Source: Kiritimatiellia bacterium
Lineage (GTDB): Bacteria; Verrucomicrobiota; Kiritimatiellia; CAIVKH01
Reading direction: 5' to 3'
NCBI GenBank assembly: GCA_027493775.1
Contig: JAOSKE010000001.1
Coordinates: forward strand, 372,001-436,000
DNA: 64,000 bases
Numbering within the stretch: the first letter of the stretch is position 1; each line of letters opens with the position of its first letter. A program made the position numbers and the translations under genes. This document shows, in pieces, positions 18,883-29,319 of this stretch. Below the pieces are notes generated by a model. It made no database searches, was not told the DNA's origin, and saw only the letters and a list, made by a program, of their open reading frames with translations.

Positions 18883-20162
18883 ATCACCCCTTGCGCCTTC
18901 AATAGCTGTTCTACCTCTTTAAGTCCCCGCGAAAAGACGCCTTCAAAGTTCTTTCGCGTTTGCTGGTCTGCAAAAGATAAATTTCCAGAGATTAGAGACT
19001 GAGTACCTGATTGACTCATTCTGAGGCAGGCATTGGCCATTGCGCCAACATCGTTAGGCCCATGATCCATACCTGCGAATCGAAGGTTGTCAAATTTGTA
19101 TCCTTTTTTGGTGTTGTCAGAAATGCCCGATTTCAAAAAAGCTGCTCGTCTCACCATGCAGGGGACACAACGACCACAATGCTGTTGCCCATGCCGGGAG
19201 TATTTCCCGCAACTGGTTGAGTCCGCGACCAGTTCCTGCAACAGATTCTGATTCTTGCACTGAGCAAGTAATTCACCTTTAGTTTTGAACTGATAGGGAG
19301 TAATCAACCGGAGATTAAGATTGAGTTTGTCCCATATATCCTGAATCCCCGCCAAATATACCGGGTGCGTAGTCTTGGTGCTAAAGCTGCCCATACGCCC
19401 AGAATTAAGTGGCACATTCAGGCTTATAAAGCCATTTTCAGGAACAAAGATTCCCACAGGAGAGCCGGGTTGCGTTTCAATAGCGGACGCAGCCAATGCG
19501 GCAAAGGCAAAAAAAGATTATTGATCGCCCTCTTGTCGAACCTTCCGACTCCCCTTTGGGAGGGTGAATCTTGTGGCTCCATTGGAAATGCTCGCTTTGC
19601 GGTCTGATTTTTTTGCAAAATTCCTTTGTGCTTTTGCATCTCCCCTCACAACCTGGGACACAAATATCGGTTTATGGTTATCGGCTGTCAGGTCAATTGC
19701 GCCGACCAAGCTGTCTATGCCACCAGACAACAAGGAGACACAATCACAGTCTAATTGCTTTTTTTTCTTTGCGAACGGAGGCATCACACCTCCATCATTA
19801 AATGTGAGATACCAGAAGTCTCCTGTTAGAAATCGCAATATCTTTTCGAGATCTTTTTTTACAGGTTCCCAGGCCGCAGGATTGCAAAGGTGAACAGTCG
19901 GATCTATTTGCCGAGTCCACCCATCTTCGCTATTCTTTCTTGTCAGCGTATTGTCAGCCGCAGCGACTGATAAAGCGATTGTGTTAAAATCCCAAACCGT
20001 TTCAGAAGGGCGGAGACCCACTCGCTGAATGTCTTTTACTAGGGTAGATCCGAAGTAGCCGACATTTCCTCTTCGAGGGTTTGAGTATGTCGTGAAATAC
20101 TTTGTGCCTTCCTCGAGCTGTTGTGGGATAAGGCGTTCCGGTGAGCAAATGATCTTCCTCAT
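18879..20162 (-). CDS. qatC: QatC, QueC-like protein of Qat system (in-frame stop)
   Basis: QueC-related PP-loop protein of 427 codons. The ATP-pyrophosphatase motif SGGIDS is at residues 146-151. A QueC-type zinc site (C-X10-C-X2-C-X2-C) sits at about 318, 329, 332 and 335. An in-frame TAA at 19518-19520 (codon 215) splits it; the reading frame is the same on both sides (VRQEGDQ-stop-SFFAFAALAAS), so this is a nonsense codon, not a frameshift. A single C-to-T change from CAA would explain it. As written, the product would lack the zinc site. It overlaps qatB and qatD by four bases each. Confidence 0.9.
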
Positions 20163-21007
20163 ATTTCCTCCTCGAACACCTCGAAAGTGATCTTGATGGC
20201 AGCTTGAAGAAGCGAGTTCATTTCAGCTTTAGTTGGGTTGGATGTATCTTTTCTCAGTTCCTGCATTTGTGCTGAAATTTCGGATTTAAGATAATCCCGC
20301 ATTTCATTCATTCTGGAAACGGCTTCTCTTGGACTATATTTGGCGCTTTCAAAAAGCTGTCCGATATCAAGATTGATCCGATTGAAGGCTTCATTGGCCA
20401 TGAACAATTCCAACACCGTCCAGATGCTGTCATTGTCCATATTGACAAGATTGATGTCCGGGTTGATCGTCAAAAGTTCAGACATGGCTTGAGCCATGGA
20501 ATCTCTGCATGATTCCTCTTCGAGGCTTCCGCCTGTTGAAATCACCTGATCAATAATCTGATCGGCAACTTCATACGCTGAAAGATTTTTCGAAGTAAGC
20601 TGGTTTACCCAATCTCGAACTCCTGCGTCTGAGCTGTCGCGAACTCCCTGAAGAAAGTTAAAAAGACCTGCACCAGCAGACGTCGAAGTCTTCATGCGAC
20701 TTGCAACGTTGGATGCTCCTCCCATGCCCTTACGGGAGTAACTTCCCAGCGACTTTTTTAGCGCAGCTCTGTCACCACTGCTTGCATATTCCCCCATATA
20801 CCGTCTTGCATTTCCAAAACGACGTGGAGGAGCAATTCCAGAAGGCTGCACGACAGGCTCGGCCTGCTGCGGGGGTTGCTCTTGCTGCGCCCCATCACCA
20901 GAAATTTGTTCCAATGGTGATCCGATCTCTGAAGCCACAGAGCTTAACCAGGGAGGATCAAATGATACTCCGGCTCCGGGGCCGGAACTGGACGAGGATG
21001 TTCCCAT
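20159..21007 (-). CDS. qatB: QatB, Qat system protein
   Basis: A 282-residue protein with no enzymatic motif. The N-terminal 75 residues are low-complexity and rich in Ser, Gly, Pro and Gln (MGTSSSSSGPGAG), followed by a mostly helical body (WTVLELFMANEAFNRINLDI, MNEMRDYLKSEISAQMQELR). Position and size match QatB, which lies between the QatA ATPase and QatC. Its start overlaps the qatA stop by one base (TAATG). The molecular role of QatB is not known. Confidence 0.88.
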   Translation of the reverse strand: MGTSSSSSGPGAGVSFDPPWLSSVASEIGSPLEQISGDGAQQEQPPQQAEPVVQPSGIAPPRRFGNARRYMGEYASSGDRAALKKSLGSYSRKGMGGASNVASRMKTSTSAGAGLFNFLQGVRDSSDAGVRDWVNQLTSKNLSAYEVADQIIDQVISTGGSLEEESCRDSMAQAMSELLTINPDINLVNMDNDSIWTVLELFMANEAFNRINLDIGQLFESAKYSPREAVSRMNEMRDYLKSEISAQMQELRKDTSNPTKAEMNSLLQAAIKITFEVFEEEI

Positions 21008-22871
21008 TATTTTTTCCTCCCAGTCGTATTGATCGCTTTTTTTACGGTCGCAGGTGAGTTTTCATCCTGCTCCCATCGAGACATTAACTCTTTTGCCCAG
21101 GATTCATTTCTTAATTGAGGAATCAGTGCTGGCGGTCTTTTGCTGGCTGGGATTTCGTCGAGCATGGCAATGAAAGAAGTAGCCAATTCTGGAAACGCTT
21201 TGGGCAAATGAAGTGTTTGGGCGATGGTCGTCAATTCCCACTGCATATTTCGAGCCCTGCGCTTCATCCTAGTTAAAATCTTTTCAGCTTCTGCCAATCC
21301 TATGGATTTAATGTTGTTGATCAAAATCGGAATTATTCCAGAGGCTGCACACAAACCGGTCAGCAACTCTCTGCCTTCCGGAGAAAGCTCGTCAAAACTA
21401 GCAAGAGATATCGCTTTGTCTCGGCTTAAATAAAGCAACGGTCGCAGATCAACATCAGCGAGGGGGGATTCAATTTCAGCCAGTCTGCGATAAATGGTGT
21501 CTTCCATGACTCATGCGGGAATACGAGGTCCTCTGCCTTGGCAACTTTCTCTTCCAGGTCCTGCAGAAATTTGGGCTTTCCATCCTCACTTTCTCCAACT
21601 TGTTTGGCAAAATATTCAAATGCCGAAGCCGGAGCACATCTTTCAAACAACTGAAGCTTTACCAACTCCTCAAATGAGACGCTCATTTCCTGAGCTTTGG
21701 CTACCGATTCACGAATAATCAGGTTGTTCAGAAACCTTTTTATAAGCCTTGGATTGCCTGCAATGTGCTCAGAGGTTGCCATTATATTGGCGAGCTGGTC
21801 TGCTAAATCGATTTGTGCAGCAAGGTTTGTGGCTGCAGTCCCATAAGCACTTTCAATTACCTTTTTGGTCAGGCCTCCCGCCCAGGATTTTCTGATAGCG
21901 CTGACAATCGCGTCATGTCCTTTTGTCTGCTCTTCCTGTGTGATGAGACCGCGACGTTGAGCTAGGTCTGCTAACAGCAAAATCAGGTATCCCTTGACCT
22001 CGTTGGTTCCAAGACGTGGGACCCTAAGGGGGATTTGGATTAGTTTATCGAAGTAACTGGTAACGAGTTCATCGCTGAGATCTATATCGCCAAAATGGGA
22101 CCTTACAGCATTGCGAATCATTTGCTCATCAGCGGCAATGATGAACGCTGTTTGTGGAATGAACAGCAACAACCGCATCGCCTCGAGCGTTGATATTGCT
22201 GTATTTGGAAGGCAGCGATCAAGGTCATCCACAAGAACTATCAAGGTTAGATTCAGCTCTTTCAACAACTCTTCAAAAAGAGACCGTAATGCTTCGATCT
22301 CCTTCGGGACTGATTTATCTTCTTTTTCATTTAAGAGCTTTTGTATGTCTGGGGCGACCAGATTATAGGAATCCCTTACCTTTATAAGGTCATCCTGACT
22401 CGGCATCCCGCCCTGGCTAAATAATCCACTGACAGCCCCAATAAAAGAACCAACAGGCCCGGCAACCGCGCCACCGGTAATGATTCCAGTAGCAACCGGA
22501 GCCATGAACTTTACAGTTCTTAACCAGTTGATGCGTTTGATAAATTCTCTGGCTTTATCAATGCAGGTTTCCCTCGATTTCGACTCTTCCAATATTTTGT
22601 CGGCGACCTTTTGGAGAAGAGCCATCCGTGCGTCATCATAACCCTGATATAACCAAGCGTTGAAATTGATAAAGATGTAGTTTTTCCCACCGTCCAAACT
22701 TTTGAGTGACTCACCGATCATTTGGACCAAGGATGACTTACCAGCTCCCCAACTGCCCGAAACACCAATGGAAACCGGCTCGCCATTCCCGTCCTTGATC
22801 ATCCGTGCTGCTGTGTCGGCGACCACCTTGAAGTTCAAAAGGTCCTGAGTTGTTTCTACATCATTCCACAT
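21007..22871 (-). CDS. qatA: QatA, KAP-family P-loop ATPase of Qat system (frameshift)
   Basis: KAP-family NTPase of about 621 residues. Walker A GSWGAGKSS is at 39-47 and Walker B LIVLVDDLDRC near 210-220. Between them is the hydrophobic segment (about 121-150, APVATGIITGGAVAGPVGSF) common in KAP proteins. The frame breaks at a C6 run near 21461: one more C turns WLKLNPPSL into WLKLNPPLADVDLRPLLYLS, joining the C-terminal 148 residues. A sequencing deletion is likely. It starts 3 bp after the mrr-like gene and leads the qatABCD genes. Confidence 0.92.
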
Positions 22872-22873
22872 GG

Positions 22874-23930
22874 CTATTCCTTCATTGCATTCTGGGTGGT
22901 CGCAAACTCCTCATCGATTTCGAATAGATCCGGTGTGGAGCGATGGACGCCGATGCCGTGTTCCATCAGCAGCATCACGAGTTGTTCACCGTTCATCAGG
23001 GCGATGGGAGTCTTGTCTGGCTGAGCCGCTTCCTTGATGGCTCCGGCACTGAAATCGCTGGTGGTGATGATCAGCCCTTGCTCGTGTGCTCCGAGGCTGC
23101 CGCGCACCTGCTGAACCACCGGGGCCAGGATGTTGTTCTTGAGCTTCCACTTTTTGACCTGGACGGCCATCTTGATGCGGACCACGTCACCAACCACCAA
23201 GGTGCCCCGGACATCGATACCGCCGTCGCCGCTGAGTTTGGTCACCTCGACCATCTCGAAACCCATCTCTGCCAGCAACTGCGAGATGAGTTCTTCGAAC
23301 TCTCCGGGCTTCATGGCCAGCAGGCGCTCGCGCAGGGCCTTCCGAACCTGGTAGTTGTGCTGCTCGATTTGGAATGCCAGGCCGCGCCCCATCCATTGGC
23401 TCAGACCGATATAGCCACGGCCATGCTGAACGAAGCGGGGCCGCTCACCGCGTTTCTGCTGGCGCTTAATCTCGGTGATCACCTGGGCGTACATGGAGGC
23501 TTCCGGCGTTTTTCCGCTCGTCACCAACCATCCTTTTTCCAGTGCCTTCTCGGTGATTTCCTTGTAGTGCATCGGCTTTTTGCCGCCGAACTCCTCAAGC
23601 ACCTTCTGAGCACAATCGATGAAGGAGAAACCTGCGTTTACAGAAGGTGGTTTTGGAGTGTCCTCGACGGCCGCAGGTGCCGGTTCAGCGCCGCTCGACA
23701 TTTCAGTGGAATCCCGAAGTGCGAAGGTCTGAGGGCCTACCTTTACAAAGGGCGACTTGTCCCCATTGCTCTTGATGTCGGAGTAGAGCCGGGCGCTAAC
23801 GGTGGCCTCCGGTGTCTTGCCGTCAGATTTCCAGAGCCCCACTATCAATGATCAGCTTGGCGATTTCATTGGCATGCAGCGGCTTTCCAGCGTCCTTCAA
23901 GATCTGAATGGCTGCGTCTTGAATGTTCAT
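22874..23930 (-). CDS. Mrr-like restriction endonuclease with HARE-HTH domains (frameshift)
   Basis: About 351 residues: two N-terminal HARE-HTH winged-helix modules (QILKDAGKPLHANEIAKLII; CAQKVLEEFGGKKPMHYKEI) and a C-terminal Mrr_cat PD-(D/E)xK nuclease (LLAEMGFEMVEVTKLSGDGG, then DVRGTL and MAVQVKKW). The true ATG is at 23930 (MNIQDAAIQ); the first module is broken at a G4 run near 23838, where G3 gives SGLWKSDGKTPEATV. Mrr-like enzymes usually cut modified DNA. Placed directly before qatA, it may be a companion defence gene or transcribed with Qat. Confidence 0.88.
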
Positions 23931-23976
23931 AGGGCCGCTCTCAATTCTGTATTCCTTGAAATTTTCCGCTTCATGA

Positions 23977-24701
23977 TCACACCATGCTAAGTTCAAGTTT
24001 GTGTTTTATCTTTTCCCATCCCGGAATGACAGAGTCGAGGAGCTTATAAAACTCAGGACTATGATCATGGTATTTCAGGTGACACAGCTCATGCGTAACA
24101 ACATAGTCAATGCATTCCTTAGGCGCTCTTATCAGGTCTGTATTGAGGGTTACCGTGCCCTTGTCTGAAAGGCTGCCCCATCTTTTTGCATTCGCTTAAT
24201 GGATAGTTTTGGCTGGTCAATACCGAGACCATTGAATTTCTGCCAGCAGCGCTCCATGCTTTCTGCAAATTGAAGTTGAGCCTTTTCCGAATACCATTGG
24301 TTCAATAGCTTCTTGGCAGCATTTGGAGTCGGTTCGTTCCGGCAAGTGATATGGAAAAAGCCACGAGATAATTTCACTGAGTTTTCCGCTCCTTCGACTA
24401 ACTTCAAGCGGTATTGTTTGCCAAGGTACAAGTGGGTCTCGCCGTTCACGTAACAGCGGTCAGGAGTCTTTGGATTAAACTGCTTGAAATAATTCAGCTG
24501 CCTGAGAATCCAGCGAGCCCGTTTCATTATTTTCTTTTCTATCAATGCAATATCGGACTGTACGGGCGCTTTGACGATAACCGTGCTGTCAGGATGCACA
24601 GCAATTTCCATCGTTTTTCTGTCACAATACAACAGGCTGAAATCGATGGTTTTTCGGCCGTACACTACAGAGTGCCTGTTGTTATGAATCGATGCCTCCA
24701 T
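23977..24701 (-). CDS. YgjP-like zinc metallopeptidase (DUF45, frameshift)
   Basis: A metallopeptidase of about 241 residues of the YgjP/SprT-like group, often found beside hsdR. The zinc motif HELCH is in THELCHLKYHDHSPEFYKLL near the C-terminus, preceded by RWGSLSDKGTVTLNTDLIRA. The frame breaks in an A5 run near 24180; A6 restores MQKRWGSLSD, and translation then ends at 23977. Without correction the HExxH part is lost. The start overlaps the hsdR stop. Confidence 0.85.
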
Positions 24702-27700
24702 TATTTATAGCTCCTGTGCTTTGCCACCTGCAGAACCTTCTCGATGATGTCATCCATCTGATCAAGCGACAAATCGATCCCTCTTCCCGTCTTGAGTTCA
24801 TCATAGAGATAATCGTCGATTTCGTTGACTGCCTCTTTTTGAGCGTCTTCATCATCCCAGAAGTGAACTTTCTTATGTTTTTCCAAAATGCCATGAATTG
24901 CAATTGCCGTATCTGCCGCAGCTGATTCAAGGTCTTCTTCACCTAATTCGTGTTTTTCAAGGAAAGGCTTAAGCACCCCGAAATAGGCCATGGCATCTTC
25001 ATTCCCGGAAAGCTTATCCGGAATGTCATCATGCACCTTGCCGACAACCTTGTTGCGGATATCCACAACTTTGTTCAGATAATCCAGGTCGGATATCCTC
25101 TTGGCTCTGAAATCTTCAATCGCCTGCTGGATCAGCTTTGAGAACTTTTCGTAAAACGCAGGGTCTTCATCCATCTTTTCGGTAATAACTTTCTTCGTAG
25201 CGTGGGCAATCGTATCAGCCTTTGAAGCCGTAGTTTTCTTGGTTTGGTAGACGCCTTGTTCCTCTTTGACCTGATTAAACATTTTGTCGTCAAAGATATT
25301 GACCGGCTCGTTCAGCTGAACAACTTCACTGGCTTGAATGTGGGTATCCAGCAGCTTTTTGATCTTTGGCTCATAATCCCGGTAGTCAATGGCCTCTGCA
25401 TATCGGAGTTTGACAGACGCCTTGAGTGACTGGAATTTTTGAAGATCTGCCTTGTATCTGGACAAGGTTTTCTCATCGGTTTCGGTCAGGAAATTTTCTG
25501 AAGAAAGTGCAATGCCAAGGGTTTTCCCGAATTCCGAAAGGCGGCCGTAAAACTCTTCTCTGAGTTCATCATCGGCAAGCAACACTTCATAGGCTTCTTC
25601 GTCGTAGGAATGCTTAACCGTTTTGAATAGATCCCAGAGATCGGAATAGCGGCCCGGCAGTTTTTCTATTTCGCTGTTAATGGATGTCAGAGTGCCGACC
25701 AAATCGGATTCATCAAACCCTTCAAATGCGCTGTACATGGTAAGCGCTTTGTCCAGCTCACCGAGGACACTTGCATAGTCGACGACAAAGCCGAACTCCT
25801 TACCCTCATGAAGCCGATTAACCCGCGCAATTGCCTGAAGAAGTGTGTGCTCTCTTAGTACCCTGCACAAATAGAGGACCGCATTTCGCGGGGCGTCAAA
25901 ACCCGTGAGCAGCTTATCGACGACAATAAGGATTTCAGGTTCACTGCCGTGTTTAAACTGGTTGATGAGCTGCTTGGTGTATTCTTCTTCACTGCCATAG
26001 CGTTTCATCATTTTTTGCCAGAATTTTACGACCTCATCCGTTGTTTCATCATCGGTCTCTTCATAGCCTTCACGCATATCCGGCGGCGAGATAACGACCT
26101 CGGAACTGATAATACCTATTTCATTCAGATAAGCATTGTACTTGAGCGCGGAGGCTTTATTCGGGGCCACGAGCTGTGCCTTGAATCCTGTTCCCTGCCA
26201 GTTGGCGCGGAAGTGCTCGCTGATGTCAAAGGCTCTCATGTATATGACCTGATCGGCCTTATTCAGCATTTCCGCTCGTGCATATTTCCGTTTCAGGTCC
26301 GCCTGCTGTTCCTTGGTCAACCCTTGTGTGTGCCTTTCAAACCACAAATCCACAGCTTCTCTGTTCTGTGTCATCTCTACATGACGACCTTCATACAGAA
26401 GAGGAACGACGGCACCGTCTTCAACCGCTTGAGTAATTGAATAGTGGGGTTCCACTAGCTCTCCGAATTTGGTGAAGTTATTTTTTTCCTTCTTTAATAG
26501 TGGAGTGCCGGTAAATCCTAAATAACAGGCACGGGGAAACATCTGTCTCATCCGGGCGGAAAAGGAACCGAACTGGGTACGGTGGCTCTCATCCACCAGA
26601 ATGAAAATATCGGGCGATTCATCCTGATATTTCTTTACCGCGTAAGCCTTATCGAACTTGTGAATGAGGGTTGTAATAATGCCTGACTTCTTTTCAGCGA
26701 CCAATTCCAGCAGGTTTCTGCCTGATGTTGCCCGGTTTGCCTCAAGGCCACAGGCGGCAAAGGTATTCCCCAGCTGCTTGTCGAGGTCGTCACGGTCTGT
26801 CACAAGAACAATTCGCGGATTCAAAATTTCAGGATCTAAGGCCAGGTTACGGGCCAGCATCACCATGGTCAGTGACTTCCCTGATCCCTGAGTGTGCCAG
26901 ATAACACCGCCTTTACGCGAATTGGTGCTGTCAAAGTGCTTAACCCGGTTCAGGGTAGACTTGATGACGAAATACTGCTGATAGCGGGCAATCTTTTTGA
27001 TTCCCCCGTCAAAGACCGTAAACTTCCACGCCAATTCCAATAGTCTTTCCGGACGGCAAAGGGAGAACAGAGATTTATCCTGCTCGGTCACCAGTCTGCT
27101 GCCGGTAAACGCTTCCGGCTTAACATCAAAGGTCGAAGAAATTCTGGCGACAACATTCTCGGCAAGTGGTTCGTTGACGACTGCTGCCAGTTTTTCAAAC
27201 TCGCGCTCGCCGTTATCCATCTGTGGCTCTTTCCATACACCCCAGAATTTTGCAGCGGTTCCCGTTGTTGCGTACATAGCGCTGTTTTTATTCAGTGCCA
27301 GCACCATTTGGCTGTAGATGAAGAGTTTCGGGATATTGTCATCATTCTGATTTCTAATTGACTGCGAAACGGCTTGTTCCACTTCAATCTGCGGCGCTTT
27401 ACACTCAATCACGCAAAACGGAATACCATTAACAAAGAGAACGATATCCGGACGGGCGGTCTCTGTACTTCTGGAACGTTCAACACTGTATTCGACCGCC
27501 ACATGAAACTTGTTGCGACCGGGATTACGCCAGTCGATATAGTTCATGTTGAAGCTTTTTGAGTCGCCCTCAATGGTCTGCTCCATGGCAGTCCCGAGCG
27601 TAATCAGATCATAAATGGCCTCGTTGGTCTTCAGCAGTCCGTCGTATTTGATGTTTTTCAGCTTCTGGATGGCTGACTGTACATTCTCTTCACTAAAGAG

Positions 27701-27901
27701 ATACTCACTGCCTTTGTATCGAATGCGGTTTATCTCTTTGAGCTGGTTGCGAAGAATGCTTTCCAGCAAAACATTGGATGTGCGATCCTGCCTTTCGCGC
27801 AGGGCTTCAGCCGGTGTCAAAAATTCAAATCCCAAACCAATCAAAAGCTGCAAAGCCGGGATTTGAGAGGTTAGTTTTTCGTTGGTTGCAAATTCACACA
27901 T
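24701..27901 (-). CDS. hsdR: Type I restriction enzyme R subunit
   Basis: Motor and nuclease subunit of a type I restriction-modification complex, 1066 residues. The N-terminal nuclease has the PD-(D/E)xK pattern (RPDIVLFVNGIPFCVIECKA, near residues 165-185). The SF2 helicase has GSGKSLTMVMLARNL (motif I), DESHRTQFG (motif II), GFTGTPL (motif III) and ARVNRLHEGKEFG (motif VI region). The C-terminal helical region joins the enzyme core. The gene is intact. It translocates DNA and cuts unmodified DNA at distant sites with HsdM and HsdS, encoded upstream at 31.7-36.1 kb. Confidence 0.96.
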   Translation of the reverse strand: MCEFATNEKLTSQIPALQLLIGLGFEFLTPAEALRERQDRTSNVLLESILRNQLKEINRIRYKGSEYLFSEENVQSAIQKLKNIKYDGLLKTNEAIYDLITLGTAMEQTIEGDSKSFNMNYIDWRNPGRNKFHVAVEYSVERSRSTETARPDIVLFVNGIPFCVIECKAPQIEVEQAVSQSIRNQNDDNIPKLFIYSQMVLALNKNSAMYATTGTAAKFWGVWKEPQMDNGEREFEKLAAVVNEPLAENVVARISSTFDVKPEAFTGSRLVTEQDKSLFSLCRPERLLELAWKFTVFDGGIKKIARYQQYFVIKSTLNRVKHFDSTNSRKGGVIWHTQGSGKSLTMVMLARNLALDPEILNPRIVLVTDRDDLDKQLGNTFAACGLEANRATSGRNLLELVAEKKSGIITTLIHKFDKAYAVKKYQDESPDIFILVDESHRTQFGSFSARMRQMFPRACYLGFTGTPLLKKEKNNFTKFGELVEPHYSITQAVEDGAVVPLLYEGRHVEMTQNREAVDLWFERHTQGLTKEQQADLKRKYARAEMLNKADQVIYMRAFDISEHFRANWQGTGFKAQLVAPNKASALKYNAYLNEIGIISSEVVISPPDMREGYEETDDETTDEVVKFWQKMMKRYGSEEEYTKQLINQFKHGSEPEILIVVDKLLTGFDAPRNAVLYLCRVLREHTLLQAIARVNRLHEGKEFGFVVDYASVLGELDKALTMYSAFEGFDESDLVGTLTSINSEIEKLPGRYSDLWDLFKTVKHSYDEEAYEVLLADDELREEFYGRLSEFGKTLGIALSSENFLTETDEKTLSRYKADLQKFQSLKASVKLRYAEAIDYRDYEPKIKKLLDTHIQASEVVQLNEPVNIFDDKMFNQVKEEQGVYQTKKTTASKADTIAHATKKVITEKMDEDPAFYEKFSKLIQQAIEDFRAKRISDLDYLNKVVDIRNKVVGKVHDDIPDKLSGNEDAMAYFGVLKPFLEKHELGEEDLESAAADTAIAIHGILEKHKKVHFWDDEDAQKEAVNEIDDYLYDELKTGRGIDLSLDQMDDIIEKVLQVAKHRSYK

Positions 27902-27971
27902 AAGCGCCTCCGGCGAGTTCTGAGTTTTGAGTGCTCAGTGCTGAGTTCTTTTCTAATTCATCCTTCATAAT

Positions 27972-29319
27972 TCAGACCTCATCACTCTCTATTACTTTCC
28001 AATGTCCACGAGTTCCGCCGACACGATTGATCAGGCCATCCTCACGTAGTTGTTTTATATTCTTCTCTACTGCCGTTGTGCTAATTCCTAGCAATTCAGC
28101 AAGCTGAGCACCGGAAATCTTGGGATTGTTTTTCATCTCAGTGAGAATCCGCTCCTTGGTATTACCCAACTGATTACCCAACTGATTACCCAACTGATTA
28201 CCCAACTCATCGGAAGCCGATGCTTTCACAAGCTCAACCGCAACCCCACCGGAATTTTCCTCAATAATGGGTTCGGGCAGACCAGCCGCTTTGCAGGCCT
28301 CCGTGATCTTTTCAATGCCACGTCCCCAGGAGTCGATATAGCCAACCCGATAGCATACCTCGGCTATGAGCGGATTTCGGGGGATGGATCGGTGCGACTG
28401 AAAGAGTTTTTCAACCGTCAGTTCAAGCGGCAGGACACCAGCATTCCACAATGAAAGCCGGTCATCCATGACGCGAAGTTGCGTCATGCTGCCCATGTAA
28501 TTTCGATGCACTAGCGCATTGAGAAGCATCTCGCGCAATGCCGGAACCGGATATTCCAGTTCTTCAAGACGACGTAGTCCTTCAAAACGCACCGGTTTAA
28601 TCAAAAATTTCTTTTCCAGTTGCTCCATCACATCACGCAACAACTGAAACAGGTTGCCCTCGCAAACCTCCTGGAAACGCATATCCACCATGCTGAGTCC
28701 CAAAGCGGCCAATCTTCACAAACAGGTTGGGATAAAATTCCCCGGGATCTTTTCCAAACAAAACCAACGCCGCATTGGTCAGACCTTTATCGGTGAGTAG
28801 ATGGAGTTTTTTCAGCAGCTCTTGATTGGAAAGCCCAGAGATATCCGGTAGGCGTCCGGCAGTGACCGCTTCCTTTTTGAACAGCGCAATCGTCGCATCG
28901 TCGATGTCATCCAGCGTGGCTCGTTCCTGAATAACCTGATCCCAGGTCATGCCCATTTTTTTGAGCAGAAAGTCGGTCAGTGCGTGGCCTTTCAGCTCCT
29001 GTTTTACTGAACCCGATCGCCAGTAGTAGGAACCGCGCAGGGAAATGGGCACAGTCGACGGCTCAACAATGATTTCCAGATAGGCTTTGCCGTCTTCTTC
29101 CAGCAAGTTGATATGCGGCATCAACCCCAGCTGATCCCGAATCTTATTCGGCAGGTCTTCTAGCAGCTTTTTGGCTTTTGGCAATCCGGTGACGTTTCCT
29201 GCATCATCCTTCCCGATAAAGATCCGCCCGCCTTGCGCATTGGCAAACCCGCAGATCCATTTCAGGTAATCGTCATTCCACGACTGTTTCCATTCGATGT
29301 TTTGGGATTCGGAGTTCAT
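27972..29319 (-). CDS. AlbA_2/Schlafen-type ATP-binding DNA-binding protein (frameshift)
   Basis: About 448 residues. The N-terminal AlbA_2 (Schlafen-like) domain starts with ESQNIEWKQSWNDDYLKWIC and contains GGRIFIGKDDAGNVTGL. A GHKL-like ATP-binding domain follows (PVPALREMLLNALVHRNY, DSWGRGIEKI), then a GNQL repeat linker and a C-terminal winged helix (AQLAELLGISTTAVEKNIKQ). The frame breaks near 28710, where removal of one A from GGGACTCA joins KIGRFG to LSMVDMRFQ. Such proteins often accompany type I restriction loci and are presumed regulators or effectors. The start overlaps the neighbouring ATPase gene by four bases. Confidence 0.85.
28161..28208. repeat. In-frame 12-bp tandem repeat, four copies
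   Basis: Four consecutive copies of ATTACCCAACTG (the last ends in TC) encode LGNQLGNQLGNQLGN in the linker of the AlbA_2 protein. Copy number changes by whole units would keep the frame and alter linker length. Confidence 0.9.

Noticed and set aside
18879..20162. Frameshift in qatC
   Set aside because: Both halves are in the same frame; the break is a TAA codon, so no indel is needed.
28161..28208. CRISPR-like array
   Set aside because: Units are only 12 bp with no spacers and are in frame within a gene. No cas genes are present in the window.
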